From Photobacterium sp. OFAV2-7 (lineage in GTDB: Bacteria; Pseudomonadota; Gammaproteobacteria; Enterobacterales; Vibrionaceae): a stretch of DNA of 58,188 nt. The notes under the pieces were generated by a model. It worked only from the letters and a program-made list of their open reading frames with translations. It was not told the origin of the DNA and searched no databases. Numbering within the stretch: the first letter of the stretch is position 1; each line of letters begins with the position of its first letter. Made by a program: the position numbers and the translations under genes. The DNA lies in contig NZ_JAKRFQ010000003.1 of assembly GCF_022347985.1 (NCBI RefSeq), forward strand, positions 1 to 58,188. The letters run 5' to 3'. This document shows positions 18,327-26,050 of this stretch, piece by piece.

Positions 18327-19718
18327 TTATTCCTCGTCACTAAACAGTGCTTCAATAAACTCATTGGCAGCAAACGGACGCAGATCATCGATCCCTTCGC
18401 CAATACCTATGTAGCGAATTGGGATATTGAACTGATCTGCCACGGCAAAGATCACCCCACCTTTCGCCGTACCGTCCAGTTTGGTGATCGTTATCCCCGA
18501 TACCGGAGCAACCTCGCTGAACAATTTGGCCTGGCTGATCGCATTCTGGCCGGTACCGGCATCGACGGTCAGCATGATTTCATGCGGAGCCTGCGGATCA
18601 ACCTTCTTCATCACGCGCACAATCTTGCGCAGCTCTTCCATCAGGTTGCCCTTGTTCTGCAGACGGCCTGCCGTATCGGCAATCACAACATCCACATTGC
18701 GGGCCCTGGCCGACTCAATCGCATCAAAAATAACTGACGCACTATCGGCTCCGGTGTGCTGGGCCACGACAGGCACATTGTTTCGCTCTCCCCATACCTG
18801 CAACTGCTCAACCGCGGCTGCACGGAAGGTATCACCGGCCGCCAGCATGACAGACTTGCCTTCAGCCTGGAATTGCTTGGCCAGCTTGCCAATTGTGGTA
18901 GTTTTGCCCACCCCGTTGACCCCGACCATCAGGATCACGTAAGGCTTCTTGCTGGTATCAACGACCAGTGGCTGCTCGACTTTCTCCAGCATCTCACCCA
19001 GCTCGTCTTTGAGCAATCCATAGAGCGCCTCACCGTCTTTAAGATCTTTGCGATCTGCTTTTTCAGTCAGGTTTTCAATGATTTTCAGCGTGGTGTCCAT
19101 ACCGACATCGGCCACCAGCAGCTGTTCTTCTAGCTCCTCGAACAGATCGTCATCAATCTTCTTGCCACGGAACAGACTTATGAAGCCGGTGCCAAAGTTT
19201 GTCTTGGTCTTCTTGAGGCCGCGCATAAGGCGGGCGAAGAAGCCTTCACTTTTCGGCTTTTCCTGCTCATGAACTATGGTTTCATCAACCACTGGCTCTT
19301 GTGCCGTTTGCTCAACCGCCTCTGCTTCCGCTTCTTCTGCTTCTTCTGCTTCTGCAACTTTCGCCGCAGCTTGGGCTTCAGCTTCTTCTGCCGCTTTCGC
19401 TGCAGCCTGAGCCTCGGCCTCTTCTGCCGCTTTCGCTGCAGCCTGAGCCTCGGCCTCTTCTGCCGCTTTCGCTGCCGCCTGAGCCTGAGCCTCTTCTGCC
19501 GCTTTCGCTGCAGCCTGAGCTTCGGCCTCTTCCACCGCTTTCGCCGCAGCTTGGGCTTCAGCTTCTTCTGCCGCTTTCGCCGCCGCTACATCATCCTGAG
19601 TCGGTTCAGCTTGGGTCTCCACCTCTTGGTGGTCTTTATTTTGTTCAACTTGCTCGGTCTGTTCTTCAGAACCAAAACCCAGCCACGAAAATAATCCGCG
19701 TTTCTTTTTTTCTGCCAT
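18327..19718 (-). CDS. ftsY: Signal recognition particle receptor FtsY
   Basis: SRP receptor GTPase that docks ribosome-SRP complexes at the membrane. An acidic, Ala/Glu-rich A domain (about 1-160) contains a run of 12-residue repeats. The NG domain follows with G1 GVNGVGKTTT, DTFRAAAVEQL, the DTAGR motif and TKLDGTAKGG. I start at ATG 19718 (MAEKKKRGLFSWLGFG), whose amphipathic start is the usual lipid-binding helix; the TTG two codons upstream is less likely. That gives 463 residues. First gene of ftsY-ftsE-ftsX, divergent from rsmD. Confidence 0.97.
   Translation of the reverse strand: MAEKKKRGLFSWLGFGSEEQTEQVEQNKDHQEVETQAEPTQDDVAAAKAAEEAEAQAAAKAVEEAEAQAAAKAAEEAQAQAAAKAAEEAEAQAAAKAAEEAEAQAAAKAAEEAEAQAAAKVAEAEEAEEAEAEAVEQTAQEPVVDETIVHEQEKPKSEGFFARLMRGLKKTKTNFGTGFISLFRGKKIDDDLFEELEEQLLVADVGMDTTLKIIENLTEKADRKDLKDGEALYGLLKDELGEMLEKVEQPLVVDTSKKPYVILMVGVNGVGKTTTIGKLAKQFQAEGKSVMLAAGDTFRAAAVEQLQVWGERNNVPVVAQHTGADSASVIFDAIESARARNVDVVIADTAGRLQNKGNLMEELRKIVRVMKKVDPQAPHEIMLTVDAGTGQNAISQAKLFSEVAPVSGITITKLDGTAKGGVIFAVADQFNIPIRYIGIGEGIDDLRPFAANEFIEALFSDEE
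19335..19590 (-). repeat. 36-bp in-frame tandem repeat within ftsY
   Basis: About seven units of a 36-bp repeat encode AEEAEAQAAAKA-type 12-mers, several nearly identical at the DNA level (for example the two adjacent copies around 19410-19480). A coiled-coil or extended helix is expected. Such arrays change unit number by slippage, so length may differ between strains. Confidence 0.9.
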
Positions 19719-19802
19719 TGGCAAATCCTAGAGCTTGATTGGTACAATTTGCAGCCTAAAAACAGGTGTATACTATCATTTTCTAAACGGTCGAAGAAAT
19801 CT

Positions 19803-20408
19803 ATGACGAGACGCAGGCAACAATCAGGGCGAAATATGCCAAATAACCGCCGGGAAGGGTTCGTTAGAATCATCAGTGGTCGCTGGCGCGGACGGAAACT
19901 TCCGGTCCATGATGTTGAAGGCCTCAGACCCACGACAGATCGTGTAAAAGAGACAGTTTTCAACTGGTTAGCACAAGATCTCTATGAGGCAAACTGCCTG
20001 GATTTATTCACCGGCAGCGGCAGCCTGAGCTTTGAGGCCCTGTCGCGCGGGGCACAAAGTGTGACCATGCTCGAACTGGACAAAAAAGCTGCCGAGCAAC
20101 TGGAAAAAAATCGTCAAACCGTGGGTGCCGACAATGCGCATATCCACAATACCGACAGCCTGGCCTATCTCAGCAAGCCGGGAACTCCCTACGATATCGT
20201 TTTTATCGACCCGCCATTTCGTAAGAATTTGCTACAGGAGGTGATAGCCCTGCTGGAAAACAATGGCTGGCTGGCACCCCGTGCCATCATTTATATTGAA
20301 GCCGAGAAAGAGCTGGGTGATCCCGACACGCCACCCCACTGGCATTTGCACAGAGAAAAAACCGCCGGACAGGTTAGCTACCGGCTATATGAGAGAGAGG
20401 AAGCATGA
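19803..20408 (+). CDS. rsmD: 16S rRNA (guanine966-N2)-methyltransferase
   Basis: SAM-dependent enzyme methylating G966 of 16S rRNA. It shows RIISGRWRGRKLPV, LRPTTDRVKETVFNWL, the SAM loop CLDLFTGSGSLSFEALSRGA and the catalytic FIDPPF motif. I start at ATG 19803 (MTRRRQQSGR), giving 201 residues against 198 in E. coli; an in-frame ATG at 19749 would add 18 unconserved residues. It is divergent from ftsY and overlaps the next gene by ATGA. Confidence 0.96.
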   Translation: MTRRRQQSGRNMPNNRREGFVRIISGRWRGRKLPVHDVEGLRPTTDRVKETVFNWLAQDLYEANCLDLFTGSGSLSFEALSRGAQSVTMLELDKKAAEQLEKNRQTVGADNAHIHNTDSLAYLSKPGTPYDIVFIDPPFRKNLLQEVIALLENNGWLAPRAIIYIEAEKELGDPDTPPHWHLHREKTAGQVSYRLYEREEA

Positions 20409-20671
20409 AAACGCTAATTTTGTTGGCGAAAGCCGCCATCGGATTTGTCTGGCTGGTCCTGCTGGTCAATATTTTCCACCCCTTCCCGGGTGTAGCTGCC
20501 ATGGCACTGTACATTATGACGGGCTTCCTGCTGATGATGCACGGCCTGCAGATGCTGATTTTCATCGGCGCCTTCGGCGACAAGATCAAGATGAGCCGCT
20601 GGGAGAAGTGGTCAATACTGATTTTCGGCATCTTTTCCCTGCTCGACATCCGCCGCAAACACATGATGTAA
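20405..20671 (+). CDS. yhhL: DUF1145 family small membrane protein (YhhL-like)
   Basis: An 88-residue protein with three hydrophobic segments (about 5-27, 29-57 and a C-terminal one near 68-80) ending in RRKHMM. Its place directly behind rsmD with a 4-bp overlap is the place of yhhL in E. coli. The GVAAMALYIMTGFLLMMHGLQML core fits DUF1145. Function is unknown. Confidence 0.88.
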   Translation: MKTLILLAKAAIGFVWLVLLVNIFHPFPGVAAMALYIMTGFLLMMHGLQMLIFIGAFGDKIKMSRWEKWSILIFGIFSLLDIRRKHMM

Positions 20672-20692
20672 GCCGGCACAGAGCCAGAAACG

Positions 20693-20722
20693 AAAAAGCG
20701 AGAGCCCCAGCTCTCGCTTTTT
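20693..20722. terminator. Bidirectional terminator, yhhL and marC-family gene
   Basis: A perfect 12-bp stem AAAAAGCGAGAG/CTCTCGCTTTTT with a six-base loop between converging genes; poly-A and poly-T sides serve both directions. Confidence 0.92.
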
Positions 20723-20749
20723 CTATGTCTCTTTCAGCAATCCCGCCCG

Positions 20750-21343
20750 TTACGCGCCTATCTGGAAGAACTTGCGTATTCCGTCGAGGAACATCTGGGT
20801 CGACATCATGATCAACAGCAACCCCATCAAACGTTCGACGGCCTTGAGCCCTTTTTCTCCCAACAAGCGGTTGAAGACCTCATAGAACATCAGAATTACA
20901 AATGAGGCTCCCCACGCCAACAACACAGCCAGAACCCAATCCCCGGTTCTGCCTGGCTCCTGATTAGACAGCAACAGCAAGGATGCCAGTACCGACGGCC
21001 CGGCAATCATTGGGATCGCCATAGGTACAATAAACGGTTCCTCACCGGCTGCCAGCCCCGTCACGCCACCCGGCTGAGGGAAAATCATCCGGATTGCAAT
21101 CAAGAACAGGATAATACCGCCTGAAATACTGACCGTCTCCGCCGAAACATGGAGGAAGTTCAGCAGGCTCTGACCGCCAAATAAAAAGGCCAATAAAATA
21201 ACCAAGGCAATCAGCAGCTCACGAACCATAATGATTCGCCGCCTTTTCGGCTCAATATGCCGCAGGATCGATAACATTACCGGCAGATTGCCGAGCGGAT
21301 CCATGATCAAAAATAGCATGACCGCTGCAGAGATTATTTCCAC
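20750..21343 (-). CDS. MarC family integral membrane protein (YhgN-like)
   Basis: A 197-residue protein with about six membrane segments. The MarC/UPF0056 signatures are LFLIMDPLGNLPVMLSIL at the N-terminus, a mid-protein GEEPFIVPMAIPMIAGPSVLA, and LLLIMMSTQMFLDGI at the end. The family is sometimes described as NAAT transporters; substrate is unknown. The start is GTG at 21343 with GAGG upstream. It stands alone, converging on yhhL. Confidence 0.9.
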   Translation of the reverse strand: MEIISAAVMLFLIMDPLGNLPVMLSILRHIEPKRRRIIMVRELLIALVILLAFLFGGQSLLNFLHVSAETVSISGGIILFLIAIRMIFPQPGGVTGLAAGEEPFIVPMAIPMIAGPSVLASLLLLSNQEPGRTGDWVLAVLLAWGASFVILMFYEVFNRLLGEKGLKAVERLMGLLLIMMSTQMFLDGIRKFFQIGA

Positions 21344-21498
21344 AAAGCAGACCTCAGACAGAGATTAATCGTAAGAAGATTAAGAAAAATAACGGTGTCA
21401 GCCAGAAAGCTGACTAGAAGCGGGAAAGTATAACAAACGAACAAAAAGGTGGCGATAAATTTACCACCTTTAACGCAATCTATTTTTTGGGTAGGCGC

Positions 21499-21738
21499 TT
21501 AGTGGCTACACATCCGTTCACGATTGGCCGTGATAGTATCGCCATCTTGAATCACCTTGCGACGATCAAGCAAAAACGTTAACAGGGCATCAAAAGTCAA
21601 ATCCTGCTGACTACAAGTATGAAAACGCACCTCTTCACCGTATTCGGCAATAACGGCTTGTTTTAGAGACTCAACCGTATAGGGGGTCTCTGCGGCCAGC
21701 AGCATATTTAAGACATTGTGAGCATGGGTCTGGGTCAT
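21499..21738 (-). CDS. YecH family probable metal-binding protein
   Basis: A 79-residue protein beginning MTQTHAHNVLNMLL and ending ERMCSH. The HAHNVLN segment, RFHTCSQQDLTFDALLTFL and C-terminal CSH match the YecH family (TIGR03853), whose His and Cys residues suggest metal binding. Nearest neighbours do not reveal its partner. Start ATG at 21738. Confidence 0.85.
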   Translation of the reverse strand: MTQTHAHNVLNMLLAAETPYTVESLKQAVIAEYGEEVRFHTCSQQDLTFDALLTFLLDRRKVIQDGDTITANRERMCSH

Positions 21739-21836
21739 AGGATCTCTCGCAGCCGTTGGGGTATATGCCAGTATTAAACCACAAGCACAACGCGCGAAGT
21801 TGACTCAGGACAACTAAGAGCATTTAAAATATATGT

Positions 21837-22148
21837 TTAGGGCCTATCACATCCGCACTGCCAGCAAATTTCAAACTGGCCTTCGTTATGCTCGGCACAG
21901 TGTGGGCAGTTCCAGCTGCTGGCAACAGTGTGTTCATATTGCGCCAGCTGCTGCCTTGCCAGCGGCACCTGATCTTCCCTTACCCAGACACCAACCTGCA
22001 GCACATCTGTCGGCAACTCTCCTGTCGCCGAAGACAGGCACTCACCGCTGAGCTGCACCTCGATATGCTCGCTCTCCAGCATACCCTTGAGGCTATATGC
22101 CTCCAGATTATTGGCAGCATCATATACCTTGATCCATGGTCCGCCCAT
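21837..22148 (-). CDS. DUF2007 protein with C-terminal zinc ribbon
   Basis: A 103-residue cytosolic protein. The N-terminal DUF2007 ('putative signal transducing') fold reads WIKVYDAANNLEAYSLKGMLES, about 1-70. A four-Cys ribbon follows: CPHC and CWQC near 80-99. I choose ATG 22148, six bases after AGGAG; the adjacent GTG at 22151 is the alternative. Function unknown; zinc or rubredoxin-like metal binding is likely from the cysteines. Confidence 0.82.
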   Translation of the reverse strand: MGGPWIKVYDAANNLEAYSLKGMLESEHIEVQLSGECLSSATGELPTDVLQVGVWVREDQVPLARQQLAQYEHTVASSWNCPHCAEHNEGQFEICWQCGCDRP

Positions 22149-22237
22149 CACACACTCCTTATGGCTGGTTTCGGCCCCGACAACACCACAGACAAAGACC
22201 TTCCTACCAATGGTTTTCTTTCATACCGCCCGGGTTG

Positions 22238-22867
22238 CTAGCCTTGAACCAATAGCGTTGCCACAAAGAGTGACTGCGCCAGATAATAGCTGGGCATAAT
22301 GATCGCTGTCGAAGGCTTGAAAGGCCCCCGGAAACGATCAACGGCCAGGACCGTGTCGGAGACAATAAAGACCAGGGCACCAATAAACGCCAGCAACCCA
22401 GCTGTTGAGCCCACGGTTAACCAGAACTCCCCCGCCGCCCAGGTCATCTGAACAATAACCGCAATATAAACGGCAACCGGCACGATCATCTTTCCTAATG
22501 ACGGTAGCAACAGCAAAAATACGATAACGCCGCCACCGACCAGCATCGCCGGCAACCACCACACCATATCGCCATTGAGCTGGCTCCAAAATGCCAATGA
22601 ATAGGCAATATGGGCGAGAAGAAAGCTAACCAGACCAGGAATAAACCGGTCTTTAGGTAACATCAGGAAAACATCACCGACAACAGACAGCCCGAGCCCG
22701 ACAAAAATGGCCTGGTGATAAACACTTTCCAGCCCTGTTTGCCAGGCCAGGAGCAACAACAACACCATGGTAAATGGCTTGAAAAAGTAATACTGCCACT
22801 TAGGGCCATGGTACGCAGCTGTAACATGTAATAAAGCAGATAAAGATATGGCTAACCAAACCCACAT
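22238..22867 (-). CDS. yhhN: Lysoplasmalogenase family membrane protein (YhhN/TMEM86)
   Basis: A 209-residue protein with about eight hydrophobic helices. YHGPKWQYYFFKPFTMVLLLLL, GLGLSVVGDVFLMLP and the C-terminal FIVSDTVLAVDRFRGPF are YhhN/TMEM86 signatures; the two conserved Asp residues lie in GDVFL and SDTVLA. Relatives hydrolyse the vinyl-ether bond of lysoplasmalogens, but bacterial substrates are uncertain. It belongs to the scattered yhhL-yhhM-yhhN group around rsmD. Confidence 0.9.
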   Translation of the reverse strand: MWVWLAISLSALLHVTAAYHGPKWQYYFFKPFTMVLLLLLAWQTGLESVYHQAIFVGLGLSVVGDVFLMLPKDRFIPGLVSFLLAHIAYSLAFWSQLNGDMVWWLPAMLVGGGVIVFLLLLPSLGKMIVPVAVYIAVIVQMTWAAGEFWLTVGSTAGLLAFIGALVFIVSDTVLAVDRFRGPFKPSTAIIMPSYYLAQSLFVATLLVQG

Positions 22868-23706
22868 AACATCACCAGTATCATTATAGTTATAAGCAGG
22901 GACAGTTTAGAAACCCAAACAGGATTGTCTAGCAGGGATCCCCGAGAACTAGACCCCGCTTATAAAAACACTAAGACATCAGTCGCTAAACTGTTCAGTA
23001 TTGGAAATTCACTAAAGCTTTGTTGCGAAATACTTCACGCCATGAGCGATAAGCCTCAGGATAGCAAAACAAAAATAGCAAACGGTTGCCTTATATCAAG
23101 GTAATGAATAATCCCCTCACTCAAATTACTCAAATCCATCACAGCCTGTTAGGCCGTAATACCAACGTCACCACACAGTCGACCCCATAAAAATAAACAA
23201 TCCATATCAATAACTTACATTGAGATATTTCAATAAAATACAGAATATATAGCGCAGGACTTTTACACTGCCAATTTCATTAAAAACCAAACATAAACAA
23301 TATAAGCAGCTGAGCAAACAGCATAATTATCTAATTACCACTTCGCCTTATCGATCACAACATCATCACCATTTACCAAGACCACACAAAAGCAATCACA
23401 GACGGCGCATGACGACATATGATCGACAAATTATAAAAAACTCAAAAAAAGACAATGAAAATCACGATCACACACATTAAAATGACTAAAAAACAATAAC
23501 TTAAAAACATAAAAAGCAAAAATAAGACAATGCGCACATTATTTAATCCACGCAAAAAACACAGTTTATTTAGCCAATAAGCACCATTAAAAGCACCTTA
23601 AACTTAACTTATCCTGACAATTTTGCAGTTGAGCTTGCCTAAAGGCCAAAAACAATGCTATTGTATTTATCAACACATAATCAGCAGCAACACGAGGATC
23701 TTACCT
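22868..23706. other. AT-rich noncoding region
   Basis: About 770 bp without a credible gene on either strand, visibly more AT-rich than its neighbours, especially 23160-23600. Several poly-A runs and many stop codons are present. The right end holds a candidate promoter for the mini-gene (TTGCCT near 23636, 18 bp, TATTGT near 23660). I see no terminator, tRNA or repeat that explains the rest. Confidence 0.6.
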
Positions 23707-23787
23707 ATGTTCACAACATCTCAAAAACAAGGGCTTATGATGATCGCAGTGGTTGTCGGTTTAATGACGCTGCCTGTTATCTACTAA
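23707..23787 (+). CDS. 26-residue hydrophobic mini-protein
   Basis: A short ORF reading MFTTSQKQGLMM, then a hydrophobic run IAVVVGLMTLPVIY and stop. GAGG lies 10 nt upstream of the ATG, a plausible promoter lies upstream, and a strong terminator begins 17 bp after the stop. A polar N-terminus plus one short helix fits a single-pass small membrane protein. I do not recognise a family. The alternative is that this is a noncoding small RNA with an accidental ORF. Confidence 0.55.
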   Translation: MFTTSQKQGLMMIAVVVGLMTLPVIY

Positions 23788-23803
23788 GCAAAATACAAAA
23801 TTC

Positions 23804-23832
23804 AAAAAAAGGTGCCTATTGGCACCTTTTTT
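23804..23832. terminator. Terminator after the mini-gene, bidirectional
   Basis: Stem GGTGCC/GGCACC with loop TATT, extended by A7 and T6 tracts. It closes the mini-gene transcript and could also end the converging transcript of 23930-24295. Confidence 0.92.
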
Positions 23833-23929
23833 CGTTTTAGCAGGTAACGGCAGGAATAGTCTGCCGCAACATAGGGCAAACAGCGGAAAGGGGTAAGCAA
23901 TTAACCGTTGGTGGTGTTCACTATTCGCG

Positions 23930-24295
23930 TCAGGGAGTAAGGTTGATACGGTGCCAATGCTCTGAATAGAACCAGACAGCCAATGCGGTAAACCCCAACA
24001 CAACCAAGGCAGCAACCGTCCAGACAAAGCGGCCGCTGCGGGGTGTCAGTTCATCTTCACAATCCCGGCAAGCAGCCAGAAAGCCCGGCTTGTCATCCAG
24101 CTTATACCCTTCTTCATGTACAGTTTTATTCCGCACCGATGCCACAAAACGGAGTTTGGGGATAATTTCATGAGGCAGGCGCTCCTCACAGCTGGTAATA
24201 AGCTGGTGCAGGCCCTTGCCTTCAGCATGATAATGCTCACGCAGTAAGTGCTCTATCCGCCTTGAGCGCGTAACAACTAATTCAATATTGGCCAT
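23930..24295 (-). CDS. HEPN/DUF4145-like protein with C-terminal membrane anchor
   Basis: A 121-residue protein. Residues 1-85 are helical and contain LRFVASVRNKTVHEEGY; RNKTVH (R55-H60) fits the RX4-6H signature of HEPN domains, which are often ribonucleases. A hydrophobic segment at about 89-110 should anchor the C-terminus. The start ATG at 24295 follows AAGGAG. No partner nucleotidyltransferase or antitoxin is adjacent: downstream is the converging mini-gene, upstream the divergent yhhM. The HEPN assignment rests on the motif alone. Confidence 0.7.
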   Translation of the reverse strand: MANIELVVTRSRRIEHLLREHYHAEGKGLHQLITSCEERLPHEIIPKLRFVASVRNKTVHEEGYKLDDKPGFLAACRDCEDELTPRSGRFVWTVAALVVLGFTALAVWFYSEHWHRINLTP

Positions 24296-24537
24296 ACGCC
24301 GATCTCCTTTCTGCTCTTTCTACTTACCTTATCGTGACTTAAAGTCCTTGCAAAGCCTGCTGACACTGATTTACAGCGATAACTAACTAATTGTATTGCC
24401 TCAGGGAATAACCGTTTCTTTCCCTGCAGAGAAAATCCTGTAGCAGTCACGATTTATCACTTCGGATGTACTACCAGGCACGGCATTCAATAATAATACT
24501 CTCACCCGGATTGTACGGCTAACCAAGGAGTACATTG

Positions 24538-24870
24538 ATGCCAATAGGGATTGTGCTGGCTGTTGCCATCCTGTTCGTGATTTCATTAGTTTATTTCATT
24601 CGCTTCTATCGCCGCCACGTACAAGGAGAAAACGCCCCCGAAAAGAAAGTTGAGGTCGAGATCCTCGCCAAACAAAGCGTGCCAGTTATCGGTGCCCAGC
24701 CCGGTGATGACAACGAAGAGTACTGGATTTATGTTCAGCCGACCAAAGGCGGCCCCAAACGCGAATTTTTGGTCGGTATACATTACTACCATGCACTCAA
24801 CCCAGGCGATCGCGGTATCATGACCTATAAAGGGCTGTCATTTATACACTTCGCCCTGACCCGAGATTAG
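24538..24870 (+). CDS. yhhM: DUF2500 family protein (YhhM-like)
   Basis: A 110-residue protein with an N-terminal membrane helix (about 3-23) and a cytosolic or periplasmic beta-rich domain ending YYHALNPGDRGIMTYKGLSFIHF, the DUF2500 signature. I take ATG 24538, seven bases after AAGGAG; the TTG one codon earlier is possible. In E. coli yhhM follows yhhL beside rsmD; here it is 4 kb away. Function unknown. Confidence 0.85.
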   Translation: MPIGIVLAVAILFVISLVYFIRFYRRHVQGENAPEKKVEVEILAKQSVPVIGAQPGDDNEEYWIYVQPTKGGPKREFLVGIHYYHALNPGDRGIMTYKGLSFIHFALTRD

Positions 24871-24895
24871 TTCTGCTACCACCTGGCAGGAGGCT

Positions 24896-25900
24896 CTAGG
24901 GCACCAGCCAGGCTGTTTTAGTGCTCTTTGCCAGCATCCAGCTGGCCGTCAATGCCAATCCGGTACAAATCAGGGTCCAGAACGGGATCATGATCAGCGG
25001 ATGGGCAAAATACAGGTCGTACTCACGTACCGGCCACAGAAAAATCGGATGCAACAGATAAATGCCAAGGCTATAACGACTCATGAATGCAATGCGCGTG
25101 AGCCAAGCCTGACTTAAGCGGTCACAATAATGACGGCACAAGGCAAAAATCATCGCCGCGATACAGGCAGTATTGAGTGTCTTGTAAGACATCCAGCGGC
25201 CAACGGTATACTCCCCGGCCGAGAAGCTGTTACTCACCACCATATAGTCGGTCAGCAGCAGTCCAGCTCCCCCCAGGACAACCAACCATTTCAATGCCGG
25301 CCACTGAAGCTGGAACAGGCAATAACCGAGAAGTAAGTACCCGCTATATAAAATCAGCTGATGGCTCCAAAAGCCATCGATCTTGAACAGGAACAAGGAG
25401 GTCAACACTAGCCAAACAAGGGTAAGTGCAATTGTGCCCGTTCGATCAGTTTGCCGGACATAGTATTGAAGGAACGGCACCACAAAATACAGCGGGATAA
25501 AATAGTAAAAGAAACCAAGGTGATAGTAGGTTTCATGCTCGGGCAGGGCTTTGAGTGTCTCCAGCGCGGTAGCGCCATCATAGCCAGCGGCGGTCAGGCC
25601 CGATAAGAACGCGTAAAAAACGGACCATATCAAGAAAGGGAGCAACACCTTGCCAAGGCGCCGTTTGACATAGTATTTCGCATCAAATTCACGGGTATCG
25701 CTCAGCATTAGCGCACCGGTGATCATGATAAAGACAGGGACAGCCCAGCGGCTAAAACTATTGAAACTTGTCGCAGTGATCCAGGCGCTGTCGGAGATCA
25801 CACCCAGCTGATCACGGTAGGGGCCGAGAACATGGATAACGACAACGGCTATCGCCGCTATACAGCGAAGTAAATCAAAAAAGACAACCTTCTGCCTCAC
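24896..25900 (-). CDS. Acyltransferase-3 family membrane protein
   Basis: Integral membrane O-acyltransferase (OafA/OatA core) of 334 residues with about ten helices. The N-terminal FDLLRCIAAIAVVVIHVLGPY carries the conserved Arg and His; SRWAVPVFIMITGALML and SLGIYLLHPIFLW are other family signatures. There is no periplasmic SGNH domain. The substrate is probably a surface polysaccharide or lipid, but no glycan genes are nearby to identify it. The start is GTG at 25900 after GGAG. Confidence 0.88.
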   Translation of the reverse strand: MRQKVVFFDLLRCIAAIAVVVIHVLGPYRDQLGVISDSAWITATSFNSFSRWAVPVFIMITGALMLSDTREFDAKYYVKRRLGKVLLPFLIWSVFYAFLSGLTAAGYDGATALETLKALPEHETYYHLGFFYYFIPLYFVVPFLQYYVRQTDRTGTIALTLVWLVLTSLFLFKIDGFWSHQLILYSGYLLLGYCLFQLQWPALKWLVVLGGAGLLLTDYMVVSNSFSAGEYTVGRWMSYKTLNTACIAAMIFALCRHYCDRLSQAWLTRIAFMSRYSLGIYLLHPIFLWPVREYDLYFAHPLIMIPFWTLICTGLALTASWMLAKSTKTAWLVP

Positions 25901-25990
25901 CCGTTGGTCTCCTGTAAGTAATAAGCCTGCTTCTCATCCGGTATTGACAGTGAGCCTAATGGCTTGCCAATACTGTCTAATATAGCAGTC

Positions 25991-26022
25991 AGCCGGAGTA
26001 AGTACCTGAACTGACTCCGGCT
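25991..26022. terminator. Hairpin between SDR and acyltransferase genes
   Basis: Perfect 9-bp arms AGCCGGAGT (25991-25999) and ACTCCGGCT (26014-26022) with a 14-base loop lie downstream of the SDR stop. The minus exit lacks a T-run, so termination is uncertain; a processing or stability hairpin is possible. Confidence 0.4.
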
Positions 26023-26050
26023 TTCATCAATTACTCACAGAATACTGACA

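Noticed and set aside
17574-18737. 387-codon plus-strand frame
   Set aside because: Fully antisense to ftsX, ftsE and ftsY, whose catalytic motifs are intact; no ribosome-binding site.
19335-19590. 36-bp periodic array considered as a CRISPR
   Set aside because: Units are contiguous without spacers, in frame, and encode helical protein repeats.
19269-19738. Repetitive plus-strand frames rich in Arg/Cys/Phe or Leu/Pro
   Set aside because: They are the antisense reading of the ftsY 36-bp repeat.
23042-23104. 20-codon ORF in the AT-rich gap
   Set aside because: No Shine-Dalgarno or terminator, and codons look random.
23655-23840. 61-codon frame overlapping the mini-gene
   Set aside because: It runs through the terminator stem and has no Shine-Dalgarno; the 26-codon frame at 23707 has both signals.
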